Of a stretch of 64,000 nucleotides of DNA, positions 47,376-58,223 are shown piece by piece. The notes beneath the pieces were generated by a model that had not been told where the DNA came from, did no database searches, and worked only from the letters and a program-made list of their open reading frames with translations. The translations under genes and the position numbers were made by a program. The stretch's first letter is position 1; every line of letters begins with the position of its first letter. The stretch is from Coniella vitis (Eukaryota; Ascomycota; Sordariomycetes; Diaporthales; Schizoparmaceae). The stretch lies in the NCBI GenBank assembly GCA_011317545.1, contig WUJK01000001.1, positions 4,631,001-4,695,000 on the forward strand. The letters run 5' to 3'.

Positions 47376-48254
47376 CTAGTTATGGCTAATAACAACAGCC
47401 TGGGCACCGCCATTACCGCCATCACCGCCATCACCGCTATCACCGCTATTATCGCCGCCTCCACCCTGCGCGTTAGCACCGTTATCGCCGTTATTACCAT
47501 CATTATTACCACCATCATCATTATTATCATCCTCTTTATCGTTATTATAGGCACTAGCGACCTTAACCAACCGTTCTCCAATATCAGCTAATCGCTCTAA
47601 TACGTTAACCCCGCAAGCAAGTAGCGACATTATATCGCAAGTAATAGCAAGCTGTTCAGCATTACCACTACCACTAATAACGACGGCAGGGCCAGCATTA
47701 CCCTACGAATTCGCAACGCTTTTACCGCTACTATTATCCTTACTAGTGGTGAATGGATGGGACTAAGCACGAGGAATCTTCGAAACAGCCTCTTTCAACT
47801 GGTCGGCAGTAAAGGGATACTGAGACAATATAATCGTACGGACGGCAAAAGGCATCTATTCGGTTACTTATCAGCATACTTCTCGCAATACAATGAATTC
47901 GGATAATTATACTTACACGATAATAAGGCTAATTGTTTTTAGCGCAATGTTTATACTTAGCACTAACACCTAATACTATTAGCATTAGCCCGATACGCAA
48001 GGAAAAAGCTGCTTACCAGGATAAGGTTCGTAAATATAGTTTAGCTTCTTGGCTATAGCGCGAACGCAGCGCGTACACCATTCTGCAACAGGCCGAGCGG
48101 GGGCTGGAGGGCCATTATTGTTATTGTTAACAGCTGCAGCGACTTTGGCGCGTTTGCTGGGCCTAAGAGCAGGGTTAACGGTGCTTTGACGCAAGACGAA
48201 TATGAAAAATACTTACTGATTTCCATTATTATTAGCGGGGCGCTTAGGAGGCAT
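47376..48254 (-). pseudogene. spliced antisense ORF of the gypsy family (Gypsy-2 copy)
   Basis: Minus strand, between integrase and the 3' LTR. Exon 1 is 48254-48217 (MPPKRPANNNGN). Intron 48216-48163 has GTAAGT ... CTCTTAG. Exon 2 is 48162-48017 (PSKRAKVAAAV, then WCTRCVRAIAKK and YEPYPG). Intron 48016-47970 has GTAAGC ... TATTAG. Exon 3 starts at 47969 (VSAKYKHCAKN, stop, PYYR). A third intron probably ends at about 47856, and the last exon runs to TAG at 47376-47378 with an Asp/Asn/Gly-rich tail. Cys-x2-Cys occurs in exon 2, and a second pair in exon 3 reads Tyr-x2-Cys, explained by TGT to TAT. The lysine-rich start looks nuclear. Two stops are present in this copy. Function unknown. Confidence 0.6.
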
Positions 48255-49055
48255 TTTTGCTTCTCTGACTGATAAATGTTGCGACTGCTATAATAAAGTA
48301 TTAGCACTGCGTACTAGCTGCGAAAACGCAGGAAAGGAATAAAGTAATAAGCGCGATGGAACTGCTTTTTAGCAGGGAAGACGAAGCGTATGATGAAGGG
48401 AGACTGAAAGGGAATACTAACAAAATATTTGAAAGTTTAGTCTAAAGGAAGAAAGAAAAAGAAAGAGAAGCAAATCAACAGGGAAAAAAGAGTAGCTTTT
48501 ATAGTTATAGAGGTAAAGCTATCGCAATAGTTAGGTAGTCTATATACCCTGCCTATTTACTGCTATTACTGCTATTTTTACTATTATTATTATTCTTTTA
48601 TTATTACTATTATCCTCGGCGTAAACTATTCTTGTTTACTACTCTTTTGTTGCTACTATTATTCTATTATTATTACTATTATTTTATTATAATTACGGCG
48701 TTACTAACGATACTTTAAAACCCCTCGATAATAATACGATAATAATAATATAGTAATAAGGATAATAAAGCAATAATAAAGATGCTTTAACGTATAATAT
48801 ACTATATTATCCCTGGAACCGATATTTAATAATAATAAGCTGTTTTTGGAATAATAGTATAGCTACTATACTATAATGCTAATAAAAGAAAATTGGATTT
48901 TAAGTATATAACCTGCAATTTGGTTATAAATAACCTGCTTAAACGCAACGAGTTATTAGCTGGAGTACCTTAACCTAAATTGCTATTATTAGATAAAAAG
49001 GACTTCTTCTGGTATTTAATAGCTTCGAGGACGAAGCTTATAAGAAGGGGGATAT

Positions 49056-49295
49056 TATTAGAGTCTAAACTGGAAACCTGCTTATATATTACTTAAAAGC
49101 AATAGGAACCCTACGAAGTTAATTATATTTATAATTAAGGATGGAAATTAGGATATAGAAAAAGAAAGAAAGGAACTAAGTTTAGTTTAGTTTCTAAATA
49201 TAACCTTATTAAAAAATATATCTTAAATACTGCTAAGATCCTGCTTATTAGATGCTTTCTTATATCCTGTTACTTTGCCTACCAAAACCCTGATA
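49056..49295 (+). repeat. Gypsy-2 internal extra LTR (in tandem duplication)
   Basis: 240 bp, TATTAGAGTC to CCCTGATA, preceded by AAGAAGGGGGAT, a polypurine tract. It is the LTR copy inside the first 913-bp unit. Confidence 0.88.
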
Positions 49296-49968
49296 TTAGC
49301 GTATGATAAAGGGAGACTGAAAGGGAATACTAATAAAATATTTAAAAGTTTGGTCTGAAGGAAGAAAGAAAAGGAAAGAGAAGTAAATTAATAGGGAAAA
49401 AAGAGTGGCTTTTATAGTTATAGAGGTGAAGCTATCGTAATAGTTAGGTGGTCTATATACCCTGCCTATTTACTACTATTACTACTATTTTTACTATTAC
49501 TATTATTCTTTTATTATTACTATTATCCTCGGCGTAAACTATTCTTATTTGCTACTCTTTTATTGCTACTATTATTCTATTATTATTGCTATTATTTTAT
49601 TATAATTACGGCGTTACTAACGATACTTTAAAACCCCTCGATAATAATACGATAATAATAATATAGTAATAAGGATAATAAAGCAATAATAAAGATACTT
49701 TAACGCATAATATACTATATTATCCCTAGAACCGATATTTAATAATAACAAGCTGTTTTTGGAATAATAGTATAGCTACTATATTATAATGCTAATAAAA
49801 GAAAATTGGATTTTAAGCATATAACCTGCAATTTGGTTATAAATAACCTGCTTAAACGTAACGAGTTATTAGCTGGAGTACCTTAACCTAAATTGCTGTT
49901 ATTAGATGAAAAGGACTTCTTCTAGTATTTGATAGCTTCGAGGACGAAGCTTATAAGAAGGGGGATAT

Positions 49969-50207
49969 TATTAGAGTCTAAACTGGAAACCTGCTTATAT
50001 ATTACTTAAAAGTAATAGGAACCCTGCAAAGTCAATTATATTTATAATCAAGGATGGAAATTGGGATATGGAAAAAGAAAGAAAGGAACTAAGTTTAGTT
50101 TAGTTTCTGAATATAACCTTATTGAAAACACATCTTAAACACTGCTAAGATCCTGCTTATTGGATGCTTTCTTATATCCTGTCACTTTGCCCACCAAAAC
50201 CCTGATA
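49969..50207 (+). repeat. Gypsy-2 right LTR
   Basis: 239 bp, equal in length to the left LTR, ending CCCTGATA and followed by the CTATA target duplication at 50208-50212. A polypurine tract (AAGAAGGGGGA) ends at 49965 just upstream. Confidence 0.9.
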
Positions 50208-53200
50208 CTATATATACCTTACGATTTTATTATATAGGTATCTAAAGACCTAATATAATTAAAACGAACTTACCGAAATAATAAACCGAATATTAAAGAG
50301 GTATAATCTACTATAGGATTAATAACTTCTTATTTATAGATAAGCTACGAATATATAATCTTAGAGTATATTTTGGATAAATTAAATAGTACTATCTTAT
50401 TATTAGACGGAGGAGGTAATATCTATAAGACTAGATCTAGGAATTTTATCCTATATAGGTTACTAAGTTACTTAGAAATAGCGGTAAAATATATAGGACG
50501 GAGAGCTTACTTTTTAATAATATATACTCTCGGATAGAGATTAAGGACCTCTAAGCAAAGTTATTAGATTATATAATCCGAGCTTAAACTATATATTAGT
50601 TCTATAGTTTATCTGCTTAGAAATAAGCTTTATAACCCTATTATCCTTCCGTACGTATAGCCTTAATATATTACGGTAATAGCTATATAGCTAGATAAAC
50701 CTCTTTATATCGAGGTTAAAAATATATAATAGAACGATCTATTTATAATATCTAGTAAATAGAAAGTATATAAAATCCGTATAAGAAACGTATAGAATAC
50801 TCGATATAGACTCTTAATAATAAAGGACTAACTTTATATACCTTAGGTGCTTATACTTCGAAGAGAATTACTATTAGTATATTATAATAATATAACTATA
50901 GGCTATTTCGGCTTTAATAAATCTTATAAGCTGCTTAAACGCTATTATTTTTAGCCTTTTATATATAAGGATATAAAATAATATACTAATACTTATATAG
51001 TTTATTAACGAGCTAAAGCTATAACTTACCGTCCTTATAGCTTATTAGTAGTATTACCGGTACTTACCCGCCCTTAATAGGAAATTTTAATAAATTTTAT
51101 TATTAAGTTACTAGTATCTATAGGAAGCAACGGAAAAGCCTATAATTCAATTTTAATTATTATAGATCGCTATATAAAATATAGACTATATATACTAATA
51201 ATAACTCGACTTATAAGTAGCGGACTTATAGATTTAGTTATACGATATATATTTTAATTTTTTAGAATATTAGATAGAATTATTTCCGATAGAGGAAGCC
51301 TATTTATAAGCACCTTTTAGAGTTCCTTTTGCTATTATTTAGCGATAAAGCGGCGTCTTAATATCGTATTATACCTATAAACAGATAGTTAAATAGAACG
51401 CCTAAATTAAATATTAGAACTCTATTTATATATATATTATAATATTAAATAAGCAGATTAGGTATAGTATTTACCTATAGCTTAATTTACTTATAATAAT
51501 ATACTATATTTATTAACCTTTTTATTACCTACTTATACTTTAATAGGGTATAATCTACGCCTACCTTCTAATTATCCTAACGATCTAAAAATAATAATAC
51601 TAGCTACTATAGAGAGAATAATAGCCCTATTAGAGGAATATATTATTATAGAGTAATATTTACGTAATACTTAAGCTAGTTATACTAAATAATATAATAT
51701 AAAGTATATAGATAAAAGATTTATACCTAACTAACTAGTCTTAGTTTTAGCGAAGAACTTACGATAACGCTATCTATTAGTAAAGCTAGTAAATAAATAC
51801 CTTAGTCTATTTCGAGTATTAGAGGTAATTAGAGTATACGGATTAATATACCGATTAGAGCTATTAAAAGCTTATAAAGTTTACGATATTTTTTATATCT
51901 CTACGTTAAGGCAGTTTAATAGTAGAGAAGGCGATAATCCTAAGCTATAACCTAAGATTAACGTTAAAGGTAAAGAATATTTTAAAGTCGAAGTTATCCT
52001 AATATATCGAGGTCCGAAAAGATAACGGTAATTCCTTATTCGATAAAAGGGTTATAGTAGCGAAAACGATATATAGGAGCCGCGTTAATATATTAATAAT
52101 AGAGATATAATTTAAAAATATAAAATATAATTAATAGCTAAACCGAAAATTATAAAAAGAAAAAAGAAATTAAAACTAATCTAAGTAATTAACTAATATA
52201 AACTATATAATATCGTAACGATTAAGTAGCTTAATATATACTTACTAGTTATAGCTAATAGTAATAACCTAGGTACCGCTATTACTACCGTTATCGCCGC
52301 CTTTACTCTATATATTAGTACCGCTATCGCTATTATTACTATTATTATTACTACTATTATTATTATTATTACCTTCTTTATTATTATTATAAGTATTAAT
52401 AACCTTAGCTAACCGTTCTTTAATATTAGTTAATCGTTCTAATATATTAACCCCGTAAGTAAGTAGCGATATTATATCGCGAGTAATAATAAGCTATTTA
52501 GTATTACTATTACTACTAATAATAACGGTAGGGCTAGTATTACCCTATAAATTCGTAACGCTTTTACCGCTATTATTATCCTTATTAATAGTAAATAGAT
52601 AGGACTAAGCGTAAGGAATCTTCGAAATAGCCTCTTTTAACTAATTAGTAGTAAAGGGATATTAAGATAATATAATCGTATAGATAGTAAAAGGTATCTA
52701 TTTAGTTATTTATTAGTATACTTCTTATAAAATAATAGATTCGGATAATTATACTTATACGATAATAAGGCTAGTTATTTTTAGCGTAATATTTATATTT
52801 AGTATTAATACCTAATATTATTAATATTAACTAGATATATAAGGAAGAAGCTACTTATTAGGATAGAGCTTATAAATATAATTCGGCTTCTTAGCTATAG
52901 CGCGAACGCAATGCGTATACTATTTAGTAATAGGTCGAGCGGGGGCCGGAGGGCTATTATTATTATTAATTACCGTAGTAACTTTAGTATATTTATTAGA
53001 CCTAAGCGTATAGTTAACGGTGCTTTAATATAAGATAAATATAAAGAATACTTACTAATTACTATTATTATTAGCAGGGCGCTTAGGAGGTATTTTTATT
53101 TCTCTAATTAATAAATATTACGACTATTATAATAAAGTATTAGTATTATATATTAGCTACGAAAACGTAGGAAAAGAGTAAAGTAATAAGTATAATAGAA

Positions 53201-53892
53201 CTACTTTTTAGTAGGGAAGACGAAGCGTATAATAAAGGGAGACTAAAAGGAAATACTAATAAAATATTTAAAAGTTTAATCTAAAAGAAGAAAGAAAAAG
53301 AAAGAAAAGCAAATTAATAGAGAAAAAAGAGTAGCTTTATAGTTATAAAGGTAAAGCTATCGTAATAGTTAGGTAGCCCGTATACCCTACCTATTTACTA
53401 CTATTACTACTATTTTTACTATTACTATTATTCTTTTATTATTGCTATTATCCTTAGCGTAAACTATTCTTATTTATTACTCTTTTATTACTATTATTAT
53501 TCTATTATTATTATTATTATTTTATTATAACTACGGCGTTACTAACGATACTTTAAAACCCTTTAATAATAATACGATAATAATAATATAGTAATAAGGA
53601 TAATAAAGTAATAATAAAGATACTTTAACGTATAATATATTATATTATTCCTAGCACCGATATTTAATAATAATAAGCTGTTTTTGGAATAATAGTATAG
53701 CTATTATACTATAATACTAATAAAAGAAAATTAAGTCTTAAATATATAACCTATAACTTAATTATAGATAATCTGCTTAAACGTAACGAATTATTATATA
53801 GAGTACTTTAACCTAGATTATTATTACTAATAGGAAGGATATCTTCTAATAATTAATAGCTTCGAGGATAAAGCTTATAAGAAGGGAGATAT
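50208..53892 (+). pseudogene. Gypsy-1 second half: RNase H end, integrase, chromodomain, 3' region
   Basis: It resumes exactly where 34243 stops and is collinear with 37787-38376 plus 45948-48385 and the 3' end of Gypsy-2. The intact Helitron target (ACTCGATATAGACTC) is at 50798-50812. The integrase core is at about 51070-51450 and a chromodomain remnant is at about 51990-52090. RIP is heavy and stops are frequent. Confidence 0.87.
52245..53093 (-). pseudogene. spliced antisense ORF of the gypsy family (Gypsy-1 copy)
   Basis: Homologous in position and sequence to 47376-48254. The start codon is ATA instead of ATG (RIP), followed by PPKRPANNN. The first donor still reads GTAAGT and the first acceptor CGCTTAG. 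The Cys codons of the first pair are changed (Trp to stop, first Cys to Tyr), while HCVRAIAKK is kept. It is more degraded than the Gypsy-2 copy. Confidence 0.55.
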
Positions 53893-54133
53893 TATTAGAG
53901 TTTAAGCTGGAAACTTACTTACCTATTACTTAAAAGCAACGGGAACCCTATAAAGTTAATTATATTTATAGTTATAAACGAAAACTGGAATATTAAAAGG
54001 AAAAAGGAAGGAACTAAGTTTAATTTAATTTCTAAATATAACCTTATTTGGAAATATATCTTAAATACTACTAAGATCCTGCTTATTAGATGCTTTCTTA
54101 TATCCTATTACTTTGCCTACTAAAACCCTAATA
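53893..54133 (+). repeat. Gypsy-1 right LTR
   Basis: 241 bp, TATTAGAGTTTAAG to AAACCCTAATA, followed by AATAC (54134-54138), the target duplication. Confidence 0.9.
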
Positions 54134-55067
54134 AATACGGTATTATATTCGATAGCTCTTATAGAAGACTCTTTTATAGCTTAAAAGAGGTAGCTTAAAT
54201 CTACTAGGTTTAAGCTACTTTAGTTATTAATATTACTAACGTACTAATACCTTTAGCTAATAATATACTATAATTTGTGCTTATAGTACTTAAATATAAA
54301 CGTATATATAAACGTATAATATACGTAGGCGAGGATACGGTCCGAGAGGCTTATAAATAGGCGGGAATTATACTCGAGAAGATGCCGTTAAAGCCGTACG
54401 AAGACTATCTAATTAATAAAGCAATAGATACTTACGGTACACCTAGCAACCTAGAGAAGTATACCGTACCTAATTAAATAATCTATTTTAACCTTATAGA
54501 GTTTATAGTAAGCTATCTAGGCTATAGATATTATCTTTATTTTATAGATGTATTAACGTATTACTAATAAGTTCGTTTTTACGCTAAAAAGATAGAGGTT
54601 TATACTATAATTATAGAGTTCGAGAGATTTCTTAAACGATAGATAGGTCGATAGATTCAGGTATTCGGTTATAACGGAGGAACTAAGTTCGGCCTAGTAA
54701 CGTAGCTCTTTCGTAACTCGAAGCTTAAAAAGTAGGCAAAATAGGAGTAAGTTGCTCTATATATTATAATACTCTATTTACCGTAATAAAACGGAATATC
54801 TAAAAGAGCCGGCTATAATCTAATAATAAAGGGACGGACCGTATATAATACCGCGGGCTTTCCTAAGCACCTCTAGCCTTTTACGATAAAAGCAGCCTAT
54901 CTAATAATAAACGTAATACCTACTAAATATAGTAAAGCAGGTAGTAATATAATAGCTAGCCTAACGATACGCCTTACGGCCGTACTAGACCTTATAGTAT
55001 TAGTTACCCTAAATATTAAGAATCTATACGTTTTAGGTAGTAAGGCTTATATATACTAGAAGCTAGA

Positions 55068-55358
55068 TGTCAGGAGGTGGGTTGTTGCGAGGTGATGAAG
55101 TACAACATAGACGACGAGTTCTTGGCGTAAAAGCAGCTATATCGCACAGAAGACACCATGATAGTAGTATTCGTTGACAGAAACTGAACCTAAAGAGAAA
55201 TCCCCTCTCCATTCACTAGTTTCCGAAGCTTCCGACGGCTCTTTATATCTTTGAGATTCCATGGCTGCCTGCCGAGAGCTGCCGGCAGGCCCTTGTTCCA
55301 AGCCGCAGGGACTGCGTTACCGCTGCGCTTCCCTGGCGTTCAGGGTAGGGTTCTGACA
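55068..55358 (+). repeat. solo LTR A, 291 bp, not RIP-mutated
   Basis: TGTCAGGAGG to TTCTGACA with canonical inverted ends (TGTCAG/CTGACA), flanked by CTAGA at 55063-55067 and 55359-55363. It interrupts copia integrase. CpA/TpG are abundant, so it escaped or post-dates RIP. No internal retroelement region is attached, as expected after LTR-LTR recombination. Confidence 0.9.
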
Positions 55359-56035
55359 CTAGAGTATTGTAAATATACTGAAAAATACGCTCCGAGGGCT
55401 AAGAAAGGCCGTCTTATCGGCTATAACGACGACTATTATCGTATTCTATAGGTTTAGCACCCTTAAGATAATACTATTTTACATATAGCAGCCGTAAAAG
55501 TAGTAGAATTAGATATAATACCTATTTTAAGCCTAAATAATATAGATAACGTTATTAAGATAGATAATAACCTATACTATAACTACGATTTGCCTAGTAT
55601 TAGCCTAGGTAACTAAGAATTAGTACTAAAAGCTATAACCGATACCGTAGAGTATCCTTATTTAGATACCGTACTAATTTTAACTCGAACGCCTAAATAT
55701 AAGGGACCCTTGCTATAACCTTAGTTACTATTACCCGACCCTACTCCTATAAAGCCTATTAGACTAGTAGCTATTTAAATTAATCGAGGTATAATAGTTA
55801 GATAATATCCCTAAGGGGGTAAAAGAGGAGGAGGTATTAGACGAAGAGAGAGTTATACCCCCTATACGAAGTATAAGGGCTTAATAACCTATACGGATAC
55901 TACCTACGAGAACTAATAGGGCTAAATTAATTAAGTTAACGGCCGATTTATACCGTAAAGGCTACGCTAGTATAGCAGTTAAGTATAACGTATACGAACT
56001 ATAGATTAAGTTAATCTATATATTAATTACGAAGG

Positions 56036-56314
56036 TATTAGTACGTTAGGAAAGCGCAGCGGTAACGCAGTCCCTGCGGCTTGGAACAAGGGCCTGCCGG
56101 CAGCTCTCGGCAGGCAGCCATGGAATTTCAAAGATATAAAGAGTCGTCGGAAGCTTCGGAAACCAGTGAATAGAGAGGGGATTTCTCTTTAGGTTTAGTT
56201 TCTGTCAATAAATACTACTATCATGGTGTCTTCTGTGCAATATAGCTGCTTTTACGCTAAGAACTCGTCGTCTATGTTGTACTTCATCACCTTGCAATAA
56301 CCCACCTCCTGATA
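56036..56314 (-). repeat. solo LTR B, 279 bp, same family, opposite orientation
   Basis: Reverse complement of solo LTR A with a 12-bp internal deletion near its 3' end and several CpA to TpA changes (ends now TATCAG and CTAATA). It is flanked by GAAGG at 56031-56035 and 56315-56319. It lies between copia integrase and reverse transcriptase. With LTR A it forms a 0.28-kb inverted repeat with a 0.68-kb spacer. Confidence 0.9.
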
Positions 56315-58090
56315 GAAGGTTAACATACTACTTTTAGCCGACGATAGCGTAAATAAGCTACTAAAGATATAGAGAGAGGCTATATAACGTTCTAACTTTA
56401 AGACTCGCTAATATCTAGTATACGAGGTAGCGATTTAGAAGCTAATTAATAACGGAACGTTTAATATTAAATACGCGCTTAAAGGTACTAGACTATTTCT
56501 AGTAAAGTAGGTATTCGATAAGAAAGACTATCCTTCTAGGAATAATAATAAGGTAGCAAGGGCTAAACCGGTAGTTTATAGTAACTTTAAGAAGATAGGT
56601 AATTAGGAGGTTTAAGACCTCTATATAATAATAGCTTCGGTTATATTAGTAAAGCTATTTTATAGTATCGTAGCTATTTAAAACCTCGAGTATAAGATAT
56701 ATAACTTTAATATAGCCTTCCTTAACGCGAGAGTACCTAAGGGGGTAGTAATCTATATATACCCTCCCCTAGGCTTTAGCTATAAGGATCGAAAGGTATA
56801 ATATCTACGAAAATATCTATATAGCCTTATACGGAGCCCTCTATAGTAGCTTAAGATTATTTACCTATTCCTAAAGAATCTAGGCTTTAAGCCGTTTAAT
56901 ATGGATATATATATCTTTAAAAACGAGAAGACTAATATACTACTTATTCCATATATAGACGATATATAAATTATAGGCCTAACTAAGCAGTTAGTACGAG
57001 AGACCGCCGAAGCTATTAAGAAGACCTTTAAACTTAAAGAGTTAGGCGAATATAGTAAATATCTCGACTTTAAGATTATACGCCTAAGAGACGAGTACGT
57101 AATACTACTCTTATAAGCTAACTATACTAAGAAAATTCTTAGGGAATATACGTTCGATATTATAAGAACGGCTTAAACGCCCTACCCTAAAGGCCTTAAA
57201 CTGCTATAGATATAGGATATAACGGCGGTAGTATTACGAATAAAGTAGTTTTAAACGTAAAGCAGCTTAATTAACTAGTTAGCGATTAGTATTAGACTAA
57301 ATATTACGTTTACTATAAACTAGGCTGTAATAGGTAATACTAGATCCTTAAAGGAATATATTACTATCGTTTGCTAGATATTTAAGTACCTAAAAGGCTA
57401 TCCGAACCTAGGCTTACGCTTAGGAGGTAAATTTAATTTATAATAATAGAGACGGCTTATCTATATATACGTAGACGCTTCCTTCGCCGACGATATATAT
57501 ATACGTAAGTTAACGGCTATTTATATAATTTTTATAGCTAATATACCTATCCTATAGAAGTTAAAAAGATAATTACTAGTAACTCTATTTATAACGAAGG
57601 CTAAGTTCGTAAACCTTACGCTAGTAGGCTATATAGTAATATAGGTAGCGAAGACTTTAACGGAGTTTAGAATACTATAAGATACGCTACTAATACTATT
57701 TATAGATAGCGCGAACGTAAGATTAATTATACTAAATAGATATAACTTAGCAAGGATATAATATCTTAATATACGCTTTAAATAGATTATCTAATAGACT
57801 ATAAAGGGGTATTTTTAGATTAAATACATAGGTATAGACGGTATAGTAGTAGACGGTCTGATAAAGCCGTTAGCAAGGTATAAACAGGAGGTATTCGTTA
57901 AAGCGTTAGGCTTAGTCGATGCTATTCGGATTATATAAGGAAAGGAGTAAATGCTCCGGGTAAGAGAAGGAGGTTTTTATAGCAAAACTGGCTGAAAAGA
58001 CTAAAAATATAATAAAACTCGTAGTAACGTTACGGAGTTTGCTTATATAACAGGGCCAAAAACGAGGTAATTGGGAACGCTATATATGCT

Positions 58091-58097
58091 AAGGGGG
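58091..58097 (+). other. copia polypurine tract
   Basis: AAGGGGG lies directly against the right LTR, the expected place for plus-strand priming in an LTR retrotransposon. Confidence 0.75.
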
Positions 58098-58218
58098 TGT
58101 ATGGGCCAGGGTGTGGCCCGTGCACCAGCACACACACACACAGTAACCAGGGCCTGTGGCCCCGCCATAGTCAGAATAGCTTTTTCCTCCTAATGCGATT
58201 TCTCAGTTACGCCCCATA
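58098..58218 (+). repeat. copia right LTR (unmutated copy)
   Basis: 121 bp, TGTATGGGCC to GCCCCATA, with its CpA/TpG sites intact, in contrast to the left LTR. Confidence 0.92.
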
Positions 58219-58223
58219 CTAAT
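58219..58223 (+). repeat. copia target-site duplication, right (CTAAT)
   Basis: Matches 29030-29034. Sequence beyond it has normal composition. Confidence 0.85.

Larger units (their letters stand above)
34244..50207 (+). mobile_element. Ty3/gypsy chromovirus Gypsy-2, nested in Gypsy-1 and hosting a Helitron
   Basis: Outer LTRs are 34244-34482 and 49969-50207 (both 239 bp), with target duplication CTATA at 34239-34243 and 50208-50212. It contains a 7,571-bp Helitron (38377-45947) and a 913-bp tandem duplication of its 3' end. Without these it is 7,480 bp, matching Gypsy-1. CpA/TpG are present, especially at 45948-48360, so it is the least mutated large element here. Domain order is gag, protease, reverse transcriptase, RNase H, integrase, chromodomain. 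Confidence 0.93.
48386..50207 (+). repeat. 913-bp tandem duplication of the Gypsy-2 3' end including an LTR
   Basis: GCGTATGAT starts at 48386 and again at 49299, and TATTAGAGTC (LTR start) at 49056 and 49969. The period is 913 bp in both cases. Unit 1 is 48386-49298 and unit 2 runs from 49299 through the outer LTR. Gypsy-1 has only one unit. Unequal exchange between LTR-linked repeats, or a replication slip, would create it. Confidence 0.88.
30704..54133 (+). mobile_element. Ty3/gypsy chromovirus Gypsy-1, interrupted by Gypsy-2
   Basis: The LTRs are 30704-30944 and 53893-54133, both 241 bp, with target duplication AATAC at 30699-30703 and 54134-54138. Removing Gypsy-2 plus one CTATA (15,969 bp) leaves 7,461 bp. 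The interior is collinear with Gypsy-2, and RIP is heavy throughout. The element lies inside the copia pre-integrase region in the same orientation. Confidence 0.92.
54134..58097 (+). pseudogene. copia 3' interior: integrase, reverse transcriptase, RNase H remnants
   Basis: Continues the pre-integrase frame interrupted at 30703. Integrase signatures are at about 54530-54850: YFIDVLTYY, YNGGTKFG (expected Asp and Glu altered) and KRAGYNLIIKGRT. The integrase C-terminal segment (KYAPRAKKGRLIGY) is at 55376-55420, between the two solo LTRs. Reverse transcriptase runs about 56450-57100 with an intact Y-I-D-D box near 56950-56965. RNase H has YVDASFADD near 57465-57495. Stops abound, all TAA/TAG. 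The polypurine tract AAGGGGG ends at 58097. Confidence 0.85.
29035..58218 (+). mobile_element. Ty1/copia retrotransposon carrying all later nested insertions
   Basis: The outermost element of the block is bounded by LTRs 29035-29158 and 58098-58218 and a 5-bp target duplication, CTAAT, at 29030-29034 and 58219-58223. A purine tract (AAGGGGG, 58091-58097) abuts the right LTR as in a polypurine primer. Removing Gypsy-1 with its duplication (23,435 bp) and the two solo LTRs with theirs (296 and 284 bp) leaves 5,169 bp, normal for copia. Domain order is gag, protease, integrase, reverse transcriptase, RNase H, which defines copia. The interior is saturated with TAA/TAG stops from RIP, so it is dead on its own. 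Confidence 0.92.

Noticed and set aside
55068..56314. A single terminal-inverted-repeat DNA transposon or MITE
   Set aside because: The sequence between the inverted arms is copia pol continuing from both sides, and each arm has its own perfect 5-bp duplication (CTAGA, GAAGG). Two independent solo LTRs explain everything.
29035..58218. CRISPR-like or satellite array in the AT-rich block
   Set aside because: Repeats are LTRs and element copies with defined structure. There is no regular repeat-spacer pattern.
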